A stretch of DNA of 64,000 nucleotides from Shewanella sp. MBTL60-007 (lineage in GTDB: Bacteria > Pseudomonadota > Gammaproteobacteria > Enterobacterales > Shewanellaceae): contig NZ_BPET01000001.1 in assembly GCF_019654915.1 (NCBI RefSeq), positions 84,278 through 148,277 of the forward strand, read 5' to 3'. The stretch's first letter is position 1. Every line of letters starts with the position of its first letter. The translations under genes and the position numbers were made by a program. Shown in pieces: positions 1 to 9,371 of this stretch. Under the pieces are notes generated by a model. The model was not told the origin of the DNA and did not search any database. It was given only the letters and a program-made list of their open reading frames with translations.

Positions 1-323
1 ACCTGAATAAGGAAGCTAGCAAAGTGCTAAAACCGGATCAGAAGCTTGAGATGGTGGTAACCGATCTGGACTTGGCTGGCGATGTGAGACCTACATTTGG
101 TGCAACCACTAACGACTTACGGGTAGTCAAAGATATCTATCCACCACGTATAACCTTTAGTTATAAAGTGATCGAGGGAGAGCAGGTGATTATCGCGGGC
201 GACGAAAAGCTAACAGATATGAACTTTATGCATTCAATCAATAAGATGAATAACAAGCCATATCGATATGAGAATGAGATGCTAACATCTTGGCTTAAAA
301 CATCGATCGCCCCTCAGTTGTAG
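1..323 (+). CDS. DUF3016-family protein, 3' part only
   Basis: The frame is open from the left edge to the TAG at 321–323, so only the C-terminal ~106 residues are present. A GTG at 24 is in frame, but codons before it are also open and it has no ribosome-binding site, so the true start lies outside the window. The stretch VVTDLDLAGDVRPTF followed by IRVVKDIYPPR-like sequence resembles the DUF3016 family of small, usually exported proteins common in Shewanella; its biochemical role is unknown. The gene converges on the EAL–GGDEF gene with only three bases between the two stop codons. Confidence 0.7.
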   Translation, partial: LNKEASKVLKPDQKLEMVVTDLDLAGDVRPTFGATTNDLRVVKDIYPPRITFSYKVIEGEQVIIAGDEKLTDMNFMHSINKMNNKPYRYENEMLTSWLKTSIAPQL

Positions 324-326
324 ACG

Positions 327-2081
327 TTAACCGCCAACTTGTGCAGCAATAGCGTTATCGACTGTAAACAGGCTAAATGAGCTTACTGCTTGTTTCGCCT
401 GTTTTTTTGCTTGGGCGCTATAAAGTGACAGTTGATGTTCATTGCAATTGATCGTCACGTTAGGAGGCAGGAGCCCCGCTGTGAGGGAGATGAGGCCATG
501 GTAACAGCTTTTGCCATCCCTATCCTCAGCCAGCATCCGCTTAGCTTGCCAGTGCTTCGCTGAATAGAAAGTTGCTTTCACTGCGTCGAAATCCTCGATA
601 ACTTGTACAGCCTGGCGCTCAATCTCTGGGCTGGTGCTTATTATTACAAAGTCATCTCCGCCCACATGACCAATAAAGTTGCTATTGGTTTGTTGGCGTA
701 AGAGTAGCCGAGAGACTTCCATAATCACTTCATCACCTCGGCAGAAACCGTAAATATCGTTGTATGGCTTAAAATGAGATAGGTCAAAATAGGCCAGATA
801 GAAGGGCCTTTTTTGCTGGCGTAGCCTCTGTAGCTCCTCTTGAATGGGGATGTTTCCGGGGAGTCCGGTTAGTGGATTCGCATGCCTCGCCATGGCAATT
901 TTCTGTTCAGTTATCTTAGCTAACAGATCTTTGGTTTGGCCGATACCGAGTAGCTTGCCTTGCTTGAGGATGATAAATTGCTGCACGACAAGATCGCTCG
1001 ATTCTTTAGTGAGTCGTTGGCTAACCTGAGAGATGGGCATATCGGCTTCGATATGGATAAGCTCAGTGGTTAGCACCTCATTCACGCTTCTATTTTCGTG
1101 CAAAGCTCGGCCATAGGGAGTGCTAAACAGCTCTATGATTTGACTCCTTTGCACCATACCTATCACGCGTTCGCTTTGCATTACAACGATAGCTTGCAGG
1201 CTAGGATTTTGATTGAACTGCTCACCAATAAGCTTAAGTTTGCTGTGAGATAGGCAGGTTGTGGCCTTGCTACACAGGCTCTGGGCTGATTCGGCAAAGC
1301 GCACCTTTTGCGTAGTGGGTTCTAAGGCGGGGTCAAATGGGATATGGCGGTTGGGCGAGGTGGCTGGACGGCCGAGCAGAAAACCCTGGCAATAGATGAT
1401 CCCCAATTGCTTCAGAACCGCGAGTTCTTCATGAGTCTCAATGCCCTCGGCTATTACCTTGCAACTGAGGTTTTGACACAGGGCAATGATGGAGCGAACA
1501 AACTCCTGTTTTACTGAAGAGGTATCGATTGATTCGATAAAGTGGCGATCGATTTTTACATAATCGGGAGCCAATTCTGACCATAGCCTTAATCCAGAAT
1601 AGCCCGCCCCGAGATCATCAATCGCTGTTAAAAAACCTTGGCTCCGGTAGTGATTGAGACAGGACTTAAGCAGATCTATGTCATCGGCAGGATACTGCTC
1701 CGATAACTCGATGACAACCTGAGAGGGATCTAGCCCTAGATCTTGTACTAGGCTTAGCGTGAGCCCTTTAGCATGGTTGGGCTCAAGTAGCGCCTTGGGA
1801 GAGATATTGAGAAAGAGTTTGCCGGGGAGCTGGGTATTTTTAAATTGCTGAATGGAGATCCGTCGACACAAGGTTTCGAGTTCCGATAGGCGTCCCTCGT
1901 AGGCAGCCGTTGTAAATAGTGGTACAGGTGAAAATAGTGGACTATGCTCAGGCCCTCGGCTTAGTGCTTCATAGCCGTGAATTTGATGGGTAGAGAGATT
2001 ACATATAGGTTGAAAGACTGCTTTGATTTTTTCTTTATCGATGATCTTTGAGAGTTCTAGTTGCAGATCGATTGCGGACAT
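327..2081 (-). CDS. EAL–CBS–GGDEF cyclic-di-GMP protein
   Basis: This 584-residue protein has an N-terminal EAL phosphodiesterase domain (about 15–250), a CBS pair (about 270–395) and a C-terminal GGDEF domain (about 405–560). In the EAL domain the metal-site and catalytic signatures are visible: EAL at 38–40, NISP, ELSE, DDLGAG, YVKID and AEGIE. Phosphodiesterase activity is therefore plausible. The GGDEF signature reads GGDDF (473–477), with Asp in place of the usual Glu, so cyclase activity is doubtful and the domain may act as a nucleotide sensor. CBS pairs commonly bind adenosyl ligands, which suggests energy-state input (inference). There are no membrane segments, so it is probably cytosolic. 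Confidence 0.9.
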   Translation of the reverse strand: MSAIDLQLELSKIIDKEKIKAVFQPICNLSTHQIHGYEALSRGPEHSPLFSPVPLFTTAAYEGRLSELETLCRRISIQQFKNTQLPGKLFLNISPKALLEPNHAKGLTLSLVQDLGLDPSQVVIELSEQYPADDIDLLKSCLNHYRSQGFLTAIDDLGAGYSGLRLWSELAPDYVKIDRHFIESIDTSSVKQEFVRSIIALCQNLSCKVIAEGIETHEELAVLKQLGIIYCQGFLLGRPATSPNRHIPFDPALEPTTQKVRFAESAQSLCSKATTCLSHSKLKLIGEQFNQNPSLQAIVVMQSERVIGMVQRSQIIELFSTPYGRALHENRSVNEVLTTELIHIEADMPISQVSQRLTKESSDLVVQQFIILKQGKLLGIGQTKDLLAKITEQKIAMARHANPLTGLPGNIPIQEELQRLRQQKRPFYLAYFDLSHFKPYNDIYGFCRGDEVIMEVSRLLLRQQTNSNFIGHVGGDDFVIISTSPEIERQAVQVIEDFDAVKATFYSAKHWQAKRMLAEDRDGKSCYHGLISLTAGLLPPNVTINCNEHQLSLYSAQAKKQAKQAVSSFSLFTVDNAIAAQVGG

Positions 2082-2147
2082 CCTTTCCTACCCAATAGTG
2101 TGTGAGGTAGCAAAGTGTATGACACAGGTGTGACAGTGAGATGACAG

Positions 2148-2176
2148 ATATCAATCCGCTTTTAACGGATTGATAT
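2148..2176. terminator. Hairpin after the 103-residue protein gene
   Basis: Arms atatcaatccg (2148–2158) and cggattgatat (2166–2176) form an 11-bp stem just past the stop of the minus-strand gene at 2185. No T-run follows on either strand, so it is a weak terminator candidate or an RNA 3'-end stabiliser. Confidence 0.4.
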
Positions 2177-2184
2177 TCTAGGTG

Positions 2185-2496
2185 TTACTTTGAATTTGAC
2201 TTAAAAGCCTGCATGGTTTGCAGCAATAAACCAAGCTTAGGTACATGGCTTTCAAGGCCCTTAGCCATAGACTCTGGATCTTGAATAAAGCCTTCCATCT
2301 CGGCAGCTAGCTCTTGCACGTATGGGGTAAAGCGATTGCTTTTAGTGGTGAAGCCCTCAGATGGACTGAAAATGGCATCAAATTTTACGTGGCCAGCCTT
2401 TTTAAGCTCGTCGAGTCTCGCATCGGCATCAATGGCTTGGCGGTAGGCGGTTTGCAAACTGGCTTTAAGTTGCTCGATAACCTGTGTGTGTGGCAT
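2185..2496 (-). CDS. Conserved hypothetical protein, 103 aa
   Basis: I do not recognise the family. The product is small, soluble and predicted largely helical, with Ala-, Leu- and Lys-rich stretches (for example VIEQLKASLQTAYRQAIDADARLDEL split across two helices) and no signal peptide, membrane segment or Cys. It lies divergently from the TraB/GumN gene with about 45 bases between starts, so the two probably share a promoter region. The coding signal is convincing because codon use matches its neighbours and the gene fits tightly between flanking genes. Function unknown. Confidence 0.65.
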   Translation of the reverse strand: MPHTQVIEQLKASLQTAYRQAIDADARLDELKKAGHVKFDAIFSPSEGFTTKSNRFTPYVQELAAEMEGFIQDPESMAKGLESHVPKLGLLLQTMQAFKSNSK

Positions 2497-2541
2497 AACA
2501 GCCTCTCAATTAGAAATTTTGCTAAATTATAAGGGGCAAGC

Positions 2542-3426
2542 ATGATAGCAACAAGTGTCGTTAAGCGTTTATTCGCCATGGTAGGCTCAGCTATGCTGTT
2601 TGTGGCATTCACTACTCAGGCTGCACCGAGTGATAAGCCGCCTTTTTATCAAATATCCTATCAAGGAAAGGTTGCCTACCTATTAGGGTCAATTCATGTC
2701 GGTGAAGCCAACTTTTTTCCACTCGCACAGCAGATTGAACAGGCGTACAAACAGTCGGCTGCTGTGGTGGTAGAGGCGGATGTACGTGATGCCGATGTGC
2801 CTGCGTTGTTAGCTAAATATGGCTCAAAGTCACTGCCTATAGATGATAAGACTCAATCGGTTCTTAGCCAATATTGCCAAGATAAGCAGCCCTTCTGTAT
2901 GGCGATTGAAAACTATGCCCCTTGGCTACAGTCGATGCAGGTGAGCATAGGTCGTTATGCTGCATTGGGCTATAGCGGTGACTACGGGGTGGATGCCGTA
3001 TTAGTGAGTAAGGCTGGCGCTAAACCAATATATGAGTTGGAAAGTACCGAGTTTCAATTTGAGCTCTTGGCATCTTTCGATGCCAGCACTCAGTGGAGCA
3101 TGGTGCGCGAGGCAATAGAGGCGCCAGATACCGATATGCTTAAGCTCATTTCGGCGTGGCGTAGCGGTGATGAAACCGAGCTGGCCGACTTGATGGAGGG
3201 GGAGATGCTTCGCGAAGGTGAGATCGAGATGGTTGAGAAAATGCTCTGGGGGCGTAACCAGACTATGGCGCAAGGGATTGTTAATTTAATGGAGTCTCCC
3301 GAGACGGCGCAGCCACTATTTGTTGTGGTGGGAGCCGGACATCTGGTGGGGCAAAAGAGCGTACAGTCATATTTGCAACCTCTAGGTGTGAAGACTAAAA
3401 ATTGCTGGCAGCAGCAGTGTTTGTAA
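2542..3426 (+). CDS. TraB/GumN-family protein
   Basis: The 294-residue product has an N-terminal signal peptide (hydrophobic residues about 10–27, cleavage near TQAA) and then the TraB/PrgY/GumN fold. Family landmarks are LLGSIHVG near residue 50 (the first conserved Gly–His motif), VVVEAD near 78, and VVVGAGHLVG near 270 (the second conserved Gly–His motif). Members are proposed Tiki-like metalloproteases or pheromone-shutdown factors; the role in free-living Proteobacteria is not settled. The ATG follows AAGGGG with a five-base gap. It is probably periplasmic and monocistronic. Confidence 0.85.
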   Translation: MIATSVVKRLFAMVGSAMLFVAFTTQAAPSDKPPFYQISYQGKVAYLLGSIHVGEANFFPLAQQIEQAYKQSAAVVVEADVRDADVPALLAKYGSKSLPIDDKTQSVLSQYCQDKQPFCMAIENYAPWLQSMQVSIGRYAALGYSGDYGVDAVLVSKAGAKPIYELESTEFQFELLASFDASTQWSMVREAIEAPDTDMLKLISAWRSGDETELADLMEGEMLREGEIEMVEKMLWGRNQTMAQGIVNLMESPETAQPLFVVVGAGHLVGQKSVQSYLQPLGVKTKNCWQQQCL

Positions 3427-3530
3427 GCTGAATATTCTTCATTCTGGATGTGATTATCGGGTTTGGCCGTTTTGGGGTATAATGCGCCGCTTATTTTAGT
3501 TTTCCTGTCATTTTGAAAGGTTTTATCGGT

Positions 3531-4397
3531 TTGAATAAAGAATACTGTATCGATTTGAAGGCGTTGCCATCGCTATTCACTCTTTATCGCAAGATATTTT
3601 TTGGACGCAAGCCCGGCTGGGATGAGCAGCCATTGCCGATGATCAAAGTGAGCAGTGAGAATGTTGCTCTGTCTCAGGACAAAGTGGCGCAATACGCTAA
3701 AGTGTGTGGATTCGACTTCGATGGCAAAACACTGCCGCCGACCTACCTTTATGTGATGGCGTTTAGGCTGCATGCGGTTATCTTTACCCATGATGCGATT
3801 ACTTTTCCATTACTTGGGATGATCCACCTAAAAAATAGCATCACCTTACATCGCAGTGCGCGTGTGGATGAGAAATTCGATATCCAATGTGCGTTGACAG
3901 ATAGCCGTATAACGGACTCTGGACTCGAGTTTGAGTTAGTCTCTAAAGCTTACATTGCTGGTGAGCTGGTATGGGAGTCGGTGTCGACTTATCTGTACCG
4001 CATAGAAGGAAAGACTAAACGAGTTCGTCCACCTAAGGCTAATGATATGGCTTGGCAAGAGCCTGTAAGCTGGAGTTTGGCGGAAGACTTAGGTCGTCGC
4101 TATGCCAAGGCATCGGGTGATTATAACCTGATCCACCTTCATCCTGTTATGTCTAAACGCTTCGGTTTCGATCGCGTTCTCGCTCACGGCATGTGGTCGA
4201 AAGGTCGCTGTATCGCACAGTTGATGCCAACTATTGGTGATCGTGCCTGTCAGATTGATGTGGCCTTTAAGTTACCGCTGTTTATGCCTAGCAGCGTTAG
4301 TTTTGCAGCCGAGCAGCTTGAGGATAAAACTGTATTTGAGCTCAGAGATCAAAAGGGTCGCCGTCCACATCTGAGTGGCGAAATCACTTTTTTATAA
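3531..4397 (+). CDS. MaoC-like hot-dog-fold dehydratase
   Basis: The protein (288 aa from the chosen start) has two hot-dog modules. The C-terminal one carries the hydratase-like signature YAKASGDYNLIHLHPVMSKRFGF followed by LAHGM (split here for reading), matching the Asp/His active-site motif of MaoC/(R)-enoyl-CoA hydratases. A likely role is hydration or dehydration of acyl-thioesters in lipid metabolism; substrate unknown. The frame is open from a TTG at 3513, but the TTG at 3531 is preferred because GAAAGG lies ten bases before it. A TTG start suggests low translation. The N-terminal module is degenerate. Confidence 0.8.
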   Translation: MNKEYCIDLKALPSLFTLYRKIFFGRKPGWDEQPLPMIKVSSENVALSQDKVAQYAKVCGFDFDGKTLPPTYLYVMAFRLHAVIFTHDAITFPLLGMIHLKNSITLHRSARVDEKFDIQCALTDSRITDSGLEFELVSKAYIAGELVWESVSTYLYRIEGKTKRVRPPKANDMAWQEPVSWSLAEDLGRRYAKASGDYNLIHLHPVMSKRFGFDRVLAHGMWSKGRCIAQLMPTIGDRACQIDVAFKLPLFMPSSVSFAAEQLEDKTVFELRDQKGRRPHLSGEITFL

Positions 4398-4416
4398 GCA
4401 GTCACATCAATCAATG

Positions 4417-4439
4417 AAAGGCGCTTTTAGCGCCTTTTT
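4417..4439 (+). terminator. Rho-independent terminator after the MaoC-like gene
   Basis: Stem AGGCGC/GCGCCT with a TTTTA loop is followed by TTTTT, 20 bases after the stop codon. Confidence 0.85.
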
Positions 4440-4634
4440 AAATGCTATTTTCAGTGTCATGAAAAAACCTCACCTTGCCAGTTTGAGCGTAAAATCGGCA
4501 AAAAAATAACCAGTTTATTGACGTAGATTACAGAAAGCTAAAATAACACCCTATTGTTATTTTCTCGCTATCTGAGATCACCTATATTGCAGCGGTAACT
4601 ACCCTACATAAAAATAAAACGTGGAAAAATTCGA

Positions 4635-6347
4635 ATGCATTCAGATATTGAAATTTCGCGCCAACATACCTGTTTACCTATAACCGAAATCGCCAATGAG
4701 TTGGGCCTACAGCCCGATGAAATTTCCTTGTGTGGTGCCAACAAGGCGAAGGTTTCATTGTCAGTCGCTAAAAGATTAGCGGATAGACCAAATGCCAAGT
4801 TAGTGATTGTGACGGCTGTGACACCGACCCCTTTTGGCGAAGGTAAAACCGTAACGACCGTAGGCTTGACCCAAGCCATGAACCTTAATGGTATTAAGAC
4901 CTGTGCCTGTATTCGTCAGCCTAGTTTAGGGCCTGTATTTGGCACTAAGGGCGGGGCAGCGGGCGGTGGTTATGCGCAAGTCGTCCCGATGGAGGAGCTG
5001 AATCTGCATTTGACCGGTGATATCCATGCGGTCAGCAGTGCCCACAATTTAGCGGCAGCCGCTATCGATGCACGTCTATTCCATGAGACTCGTCTAGGGG
5101 CGGAAGCCTTCGTTCAAGAGTCTGGTTTAACTGCACTCGATATCGACCCTGATAATATCCTTTGGCGCAGAGTGGTTGACCATAATGAACGTAGCCTAAG
5201 ACAGATTAAAGTTGGTTATGGCGCAGTCAATGGCCCAGTACATGAGTCGGGATTCGATATTACCGCCGCATCAGAGTTGATGGCGATTCTAGCGCTGAGC
5301 CAAGATCTAAAAGATCTTAGGCAGCGTATTGGCCGCCTAGTGTTGGCGCTTAATACTCAAGGTGAACCTATCACCGCCGAAGAGCTAGGCGTAGCGGGTG
5401 CGATGACGGTGATTATGCATGATGCGATTGAGCCAACCTTGATGCAAACTCTGTCAGGTGATCCTTGCTTTATTCATGCGGGTCCGTTTGCCAACATTGC
5501 TCACGGTAACTCCTCGATTATCGCCGACACCATTGCGGCAAAGCTTGCGGATGTGGTCGTCACAGAGGCGGGCTTTGGCTCGGATATGGGCTTTGAAAAG
5601 TTCAGTAACATCAAGGTGAGAGAGTCGGGCTATGCTCCGAGTGCGTCTGTCGTTGTGGTGACACTTAAGGCGCTTAAAGCTAATAGCGGCATCGAGTCTA
5701 GCAAAGATATTAATCTACCCGATATGGAGCGCCTGCAGGCGGGGTTTGCCAACCTAGAGTGGCATATTAACAACGTCAGTCAGTATGGCGTGCCAGTTGT
5801 GGTTGCGATTAACCGCTTCCCAACCGATACCGACGAGGAACTTGAGTGGCTGAAGCAGGCTGTTGAGCAGACCAAGGCCTTTGGTAGCGAGATCAGCGAA
5901 GCCTTTGGTAGAGGTGCCGAGGGAGCGACTAAGCTTGCGGATATGGTTTACCGAGCGACACAAACCGCATCTGACTTTAACCTGCTTTACCAGAGCAACA
6001 GTAGTCTTGAGTCTAAGCTGATGACGCTGGCGGAAGTGGGCTACGGTGCATCGAGTGTCACGTTATCTGAAAAGGCTAAGACACAGCTAAGCTGGCTGAC
6101 TAAGCATCACTATGGTGAGTTACCTATTTGTGTCGCCAAGACTCCGATGTCGATAAGTCATGATCCTAACATTAAAGGGATCCCTACAGGCTTCGAACTG
6201 CCAATTACCGAGCTAAGACTCAACGCAGGGGCGGGTTTTGTAACTGCGCTGGTGGGCCAAGTAATGACCATGCCAGGGCTTGGGTTAAAGCCTGGCTACC
6301 TCAATGTCGATATCAATGATGATGGTGAGATAGTCGGCTTAGCTTAA
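4635..6347 (+). CDS. fhs: Formate–tetrahydrofolate ligase
   Basis: The 570-residue enzyme makes 10-formyl-tetrahydrofolate from formate, THF and ATP, feeding one-carbon units to purine and fMet synthesis. Diagnostic stretches are the ATP-binding loop [10 protein letters not shown] (63–72), [19 protein letters not shown] near 95, [11 protein letters not shown] near 130, and the C-terminal [14 protein letters not shown] and MPGLGLKPG. Length and order agree with the full-length family. It stands alone, ending in a strong hairpin shared with the convergent MscS-type gene. It is cytosolic. About 240 bases upstream hold no gene and no recognisable riboswitch. Confidence 0.97.
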   Translation: MHSDIEISRQHTCLPITEIANELGLQPDEISLCGANKAKVSLSVAKRLADRPNAKLVIVTAVTPTPFGEGKTVTTVGLTQAMNLNGIKTCACIRQPSLGPVFGTKGGAAGGGYAQVVPMEELNLHLTGDIHAVSSAHNLAAAAIDARLFHETRLGAEAFVQESGLTALDIDPDNILWRRVVDHNERSLRQIKVGYGAVNGPVHESGFDITAASELMAILALSQDLKDLRQRIGRLVLALNTQGEPITAEELGVAGAMTVIMHDAIEPTLMQTLSGDPCFIHAGPFANIAHGNSSIIADTIAAKLADVVVTEAGFGSDMGFEKFSNIKVRESGYAPSASVVVVTLKALKANSGIESSKDINLPDMERLQAGFANLEWHINNVSQYGVPVVVAINRFPTDTDEELEWLKQAVEQTKAFGSEISEAFGRGAEGATKLADMVYRATQTASDFNLLYQSNSSLESKLMTLAEVGYGASSVTLSEKAKTQLSWLTKHHYGELPICVAKTPMSISHDPNIKGIPTGFELPITELRLNAGAGFVTALVGQVMTMPGLGLKPGYLNVDINDDGEIVGLA

Positions 6348-6367
6348 GGACGATAGCAATAGATAAT

Positions 6368-6403
6368 AAAAAGCCCCGACAACATAAGTTGTCGGGGCTT
6401 TTT
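6368..6403. terminator. Bidirectional terminator between fhs and the MscS-type gene
   Basis: Arms aaaagccccgacaac and gttgtcggggctttt form a long GC-rich stem with an A-run on one side and a T-run on the other. It can therefore end transcription from both convergent genes. Confidence 0.95.
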
Positions 6404-6426
6404 CATATCAGAGCGCGAGAATGAAT

Positions 6427-8046
6427 TTATTCTGCAGCGGTTTGATAGATATGCACATCGCGTTGTGGGAACGGAATGCTGATCCCTTCTGCGTCGAAGC
6501 GCATTTTAACTGTGCGAGTGATATCCCAGTATACATCCCAATAATCTTCAGGCTTAGCCCAAGGACGGACGATAAAGTCCACCGAAGACTCACCTAAGGT
6601 GTGTAGCTTAATCATAGGCTCAGGATCTTTAAGCACGAGTGGATGTGCCATTACGATATCGGTAAGCACTTTCTCTGCATGCTCGATATTATCGCCATAG
6701 CCGATACCAAAGGTCATATCCACGCGACGCTGATGCTCAACGGTGATGTTGTTGATGGTATCGCCCCAAATCTTATTGTTTGGCACGATAAGTCTTTGGT
6801 TATCTAGGGTCTTAATGGTAGTGGATACTAAGCTCATGTGGCTTACACGGCCCGTTACGCCGCCAGCGTTGATCAGATCGCCCACATCGAATGGACGGTA
6901 GATCAGAATCATCATGCCAGAAGCGAAGTTAGATAGGGTGTCTTGCAGCGCAAAACCGATAATCACACCGGCGATACCGAAACCGGCAAGCAGTGGAGCT
7001 AGCTCAAAACCAAGCTGAGATAGGGCGATTAGTAGACCCAGAGCAAATACGGCTTTACCCGATAGCGAGATAAAGAAGTCTTGCAGTAGCATACTGAATT
7101 TAAGCTTAGAGTTGCTAACAGTCTTTTGTACTACGCGCTTAACGACTTTGCCGACTAGGCTCGATAGGAACAGGATTAGGCAGAAAATGATCAGCTTAAA
7201 TAGAATGCCTGCGCCATTTTCCATCGCTTGATTCTTAGCGATAGTCATCCACTCAGACAATAAGCTGCTAGCTACATCGAAGTTCAATACGTCTTGGGTG
7301 ATATCTCCGGAAATGCTAAACAGCGTTTGTTTATAAAGTGCGGTATCTTGACCTAGAGAATCAAGTAGCTCGATTGTGGTCGAAAGGCTAGTTGAACTCT
7401 GATCTAAGCGTTCCTTTAGCTCAACAACAAGCGACTTTTGCTCGCTACTCACATCGGCGCCAGCGACTTGCACATCGGCCACAGCCTGAGTTAAGCGCTC
7501 TTGGTTGTAGTAGACAAAACTGTTGAGATCGTCGGCACGAGTAATCAGGGTGGCGATAAAGGTTTTGCTTTGTGCATCGGTATCGATCCCTGCATCTTTA
7601 GCCCAGCTCAATAGACTTTTTTCAGCCGTGAACAGTTTGTCTTGCTCGCGCTGGATCTGCATCAGACCCACCATGATCTTATTGTCGTCGCCGCTACCGA
7701 CTTGACCCATAAGGTTAGCTCTTTGTTTTTCAAAGTAAGCTTCAACTTCGTTGGTAAAGGCTAATTGCTTAACGATATAAGGCTTTAGAAAAGCGTAATC
7801 AGGATCGGCTTTGTCCACCTGAGTCTTTAAAGTTTCCTGAAGTAAGGCTGCATTGCGACCAATGCGGTATTCAAGGAAACTCTTAATTTCGCCTTTAGTA
7901 TTCGGTAGTGCTTTTACATCAGCATCGATCAGGCTTTGAATTTTGTTTAGGTTATTGGTTAATTCAGTATTCTCTGTGTTTGCTGTTGCTGCATATGAGC
8001 AGAAGCAGAGAATAAGCATTAAAATTTTGGGGAGCATTCTATGCAT
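6427..8046 (-). CDS. MscS-family mechanosensitive channel, large periplasmic domain
   Basis: The protein begins with a signal peptide (MLPKILMLILCFCSYAATA). Next is a helical periplasmic domain (to about residue 240), then hydrophobic segments (about 260–285, 310–330, 345–370) and the MscS pore and beta domain, with GFALQDTLSNFASG, YRPFDVGDLI and VPNNKIWGDTINN. It should open under membrane tension to relieve osmotic downshock; the large periplasmic domain suggests a MscK/YbdG-like subclass. The frame is open to 8133, but the ATG at 8046 (or 8037) just before the signal peptide is the sensible start. Transcribed alone, convergent with fhs. Confidence 0.9.
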   Translation of the reverse strand: MHRMLPKILMLILCFCSYAATANTENTELTNNLNKIQSLIDADVKALPNTKGEIKSFLEYRIGRNAALLQETLKTQVDKADPDYAFLKPYIVKQLAFTNEVEAYFEKQRANLMGQVGSGDDNKIMVGLMQIQREQDKLFTAEKSLLSWAKDAGIDTDAQSKTFIATLITRADDLNSFVYYNQERLTQAVADVQVAGADVSSEQKSLVVELKERLDQSSTSLSTTIELLDSLGQDTALYKQTLFSISGDITQDVLNFDVASSLLSEWMTIAKNQAMENGAGILFKLIIFCLILFLSSLVGKVVKRVVQKTVSNSKLKFSMLLQDFFISLSGKAVFALGLLIALSQLGFELAPLLAGFGIAGVIIGFALQDTLSNFASGMMILIYRPFDVGDLINAGGVTGRVSHMSLVSTTIKTLDNQRLIVPNNKIWGDTINNITVEHQRRVDMTFGIGYGDNIEHAEKVLTDIVMAHPLVLKDPEPMIKLHTLGESSVDFIVRPWAKPEDYWDVYWDITRTVKMRFDAEGISIPFPQRDVHIYQTAAE

Positions 8047-8226
8047 TGGGTGTGTCCGATAGGTCTCAGGATCTAGTAATAATATTACGACATTGGAAAA
8101 CTGTCGATTTGTTATTGTGATAGCGGTAAACAAAATAGCGAATATACAGCGAAACCTGCTAAACTTTGCGGCCTTTAATATTGGCGCAAAAGTTAGCCAA
8201 TATGCAGCCTAAGAGAGATTGCCTCA

Positions 8227-8562
8227 GTGATATGCGCCCATTGTTCTAAATCATTTGCGATAGATAAAATTGAAAACCAAAGAGGAAAGGGACTGAGTAC
8301 TGAGATCCAATGCCCTTTTTGTCAGGCTTGGTTAGGTAAAAGTGTGATTTTATCTTGGGTTAAAATTATTAGTTTTTATACTGGAGCAATACTATTCGCG
8401 TGGAGTTACTTCGATACAGAGGTAAGAGCTGTGGGGATCCCTGTGGCTATTTTTGCTATTTTATTGATGCTGGTGAGCCATATCATGGATAACTTGAAAG
8501 TAAGGCAAGCGCCCGAAGTTGAAGTTGTTGATAACAGCGAACATCTTAAAAAATATCGTTAG
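8227..8562 (+). CDS. Small zinc-ribbon membrane protein
   Basis: The 111-residue product has a CxxC pair at its N-terminus (CAHC) and a second one (CPFC) about 25 residues later, forming a probable zinc ribbon. Two hydrophobic segments follow (about 40–57 and 68–88), then a short charged tail. The topology suggests a membrane-anchored cytoplasmic zinc ribbon, but no function is known to me. The start is a GTG at 8227; an AGAGAG stretch lies upstream. It is divergent from the MscS-type gene. Confidence 0.65.
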   Translation: MICAHCSKSFAIDKIENQRGKGLSTEIQCPFCQAWLGKSVILSWVKIISFYTGAILFAWSYFDTEVRAVGIPVAIFAILLMLVSHIMDNLKVRQAPEVEVVDNSEHLKKYR

Positions 8563-8582
8563 CAGCTGATATTCAGACATTC

Positions 8583-8609
8583 ACTCTGATGGCATCGGGC
8601 CATCAGAGT
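8583..8609. terminator. Hairpin between convergent small genes
   Basis: Perfect ten-base arms actctgatgg and ccatcagagt with a seven-base loop, 20 bases past the zinc-ribbon gene. It lacks a clear T-run, so it may be an RNA 3'-end structure rather than a strict intrinsic terminator. Confidence 0.5.
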
Positions 8610-8654
8610 ATAAATACAGAGCTACTTATTTGAGCTAATTAGTCAATAACTTGT

Positions 8655-8780
8655 TTAGTCAATGACTTGGACTTGCGCTTCAAGTGCCGCTTCTACGTAA
8701 TAAATACCGCCGAGTATCGCAACAAAAAATAGCGTTGTCATGATGATAAACTTTAAGTTTCTACGAATTACTTCAAGCAT
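8655..8780 (-). CDS. 41-residue single-span membrane miniprotein
   Basis: A short frame encodes a 41-residue peptide that begins MLEVIRRNLKF, continues through a hydrophobic span (about residues 11–28, IIMTTLFFVAILGGIYYV) and ends in an acidic tail (EAALEAQVQVID). This is basic-in, one-span topology. AAGG lies about 12 bases before the ATG. The pattern of charged head, uninterrupted span and clean stop argues for a real small membrane protein. Function is unknown; it could modulate a larger membrane complex. Neighbours give no clear hint. Confidence 0.55.
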   Translation of the reverse strand: MLEVIRRNLKFIIMTTLFFVAILGGIYYVEAALEAQVQVID

Positions 8781-9002
8781 GATATTTGCGCCTTTTTAAA
8801 AGATAAACTCTTGTTTGATATCACTATGGATATCATTTTACGCTAGCAATATTAGTGGTTAGAGCTTAAGACAGTATTAAATGCTATTCAAGTTTAGGTG
8901 ATCTAGCTCACAAACACTTTGTAACTCTTTCATCGTTCTAAGGGTTGACTTCAATTCTCAGCCACATAAACTTGTCTCGTTTTAACACACAAGGTTAACA
9001 CT

Positions 9003-9293
9003 GTGATTCTAATGAGTAACGTAAAGCAGAAACTGGTAATGGGGCTTCTAGCCGTATTCCTGTGTCTGTCATTTGCCGCGTCCGCTCATAGTTTGAGTCA
9101 TTTGGACGATGGCGCTAAAACCCATTGTACTCTGTGTTATCACCAACACCAGGTCAACAACCTGCTTCCCAGTTGTGAGCTTCATATCGCTGTAGAGCGT
9201 CAGGGAGTTGTCAGCCAAGAGTACATCCTTCCAAAGTCTGACTCGCGTCATGTGAGTTTCTTTAATAGCCGCGCCCCTCCAGTATCAGCGTAA
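9003..9293 (+). CDS. Small exported His/Cys-rich protein of the zinc cluster
   Basis: The 96-residue product has a signal peptide (KLVMGLLAVFLCLSFAASA) and then a short metal-binding-looking stretch: HSLSHLDD followed by HCTLCYHQHQ, plus one more Cys–Glu–Leu–His. It stands 78 bases before a His-rich outer-membrane protein and binding-protein and permease genes, so a role in periplasmic zinc handling is likely (inference from context). The start is GTG at 9003 with AAGG eight bases before it; an in-frame ATG at 9012 is an alternative. It resembles small DUF families of similar Cys/His pattern, but I cannot name one with certainty. Confidence 0.7.
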   Translation: MILMSNVKQKLVMGLLAVFLCLSFAASAHSLSHLDDGAKTHCTLCYHQHQVNNLLPSCELHIAVERQGVVSQEYILPKSDSRHVSFFNSRAPPVSA

Positions 9294-9371
9294 TTCTTCA
9301 TATCAAACAATAACTAAGAATTTTTTTAAGTATTCCCAAGGGGAAGGCTTAGCTGTATTTCGGAGAATAAA

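Noticed and set aside
9301..9371. Possible Zur box before the barrel gene
   Set aside because: Only weak symmetry (ttccc…ggaa) was seen; it does not match the Zur consensus well enough.
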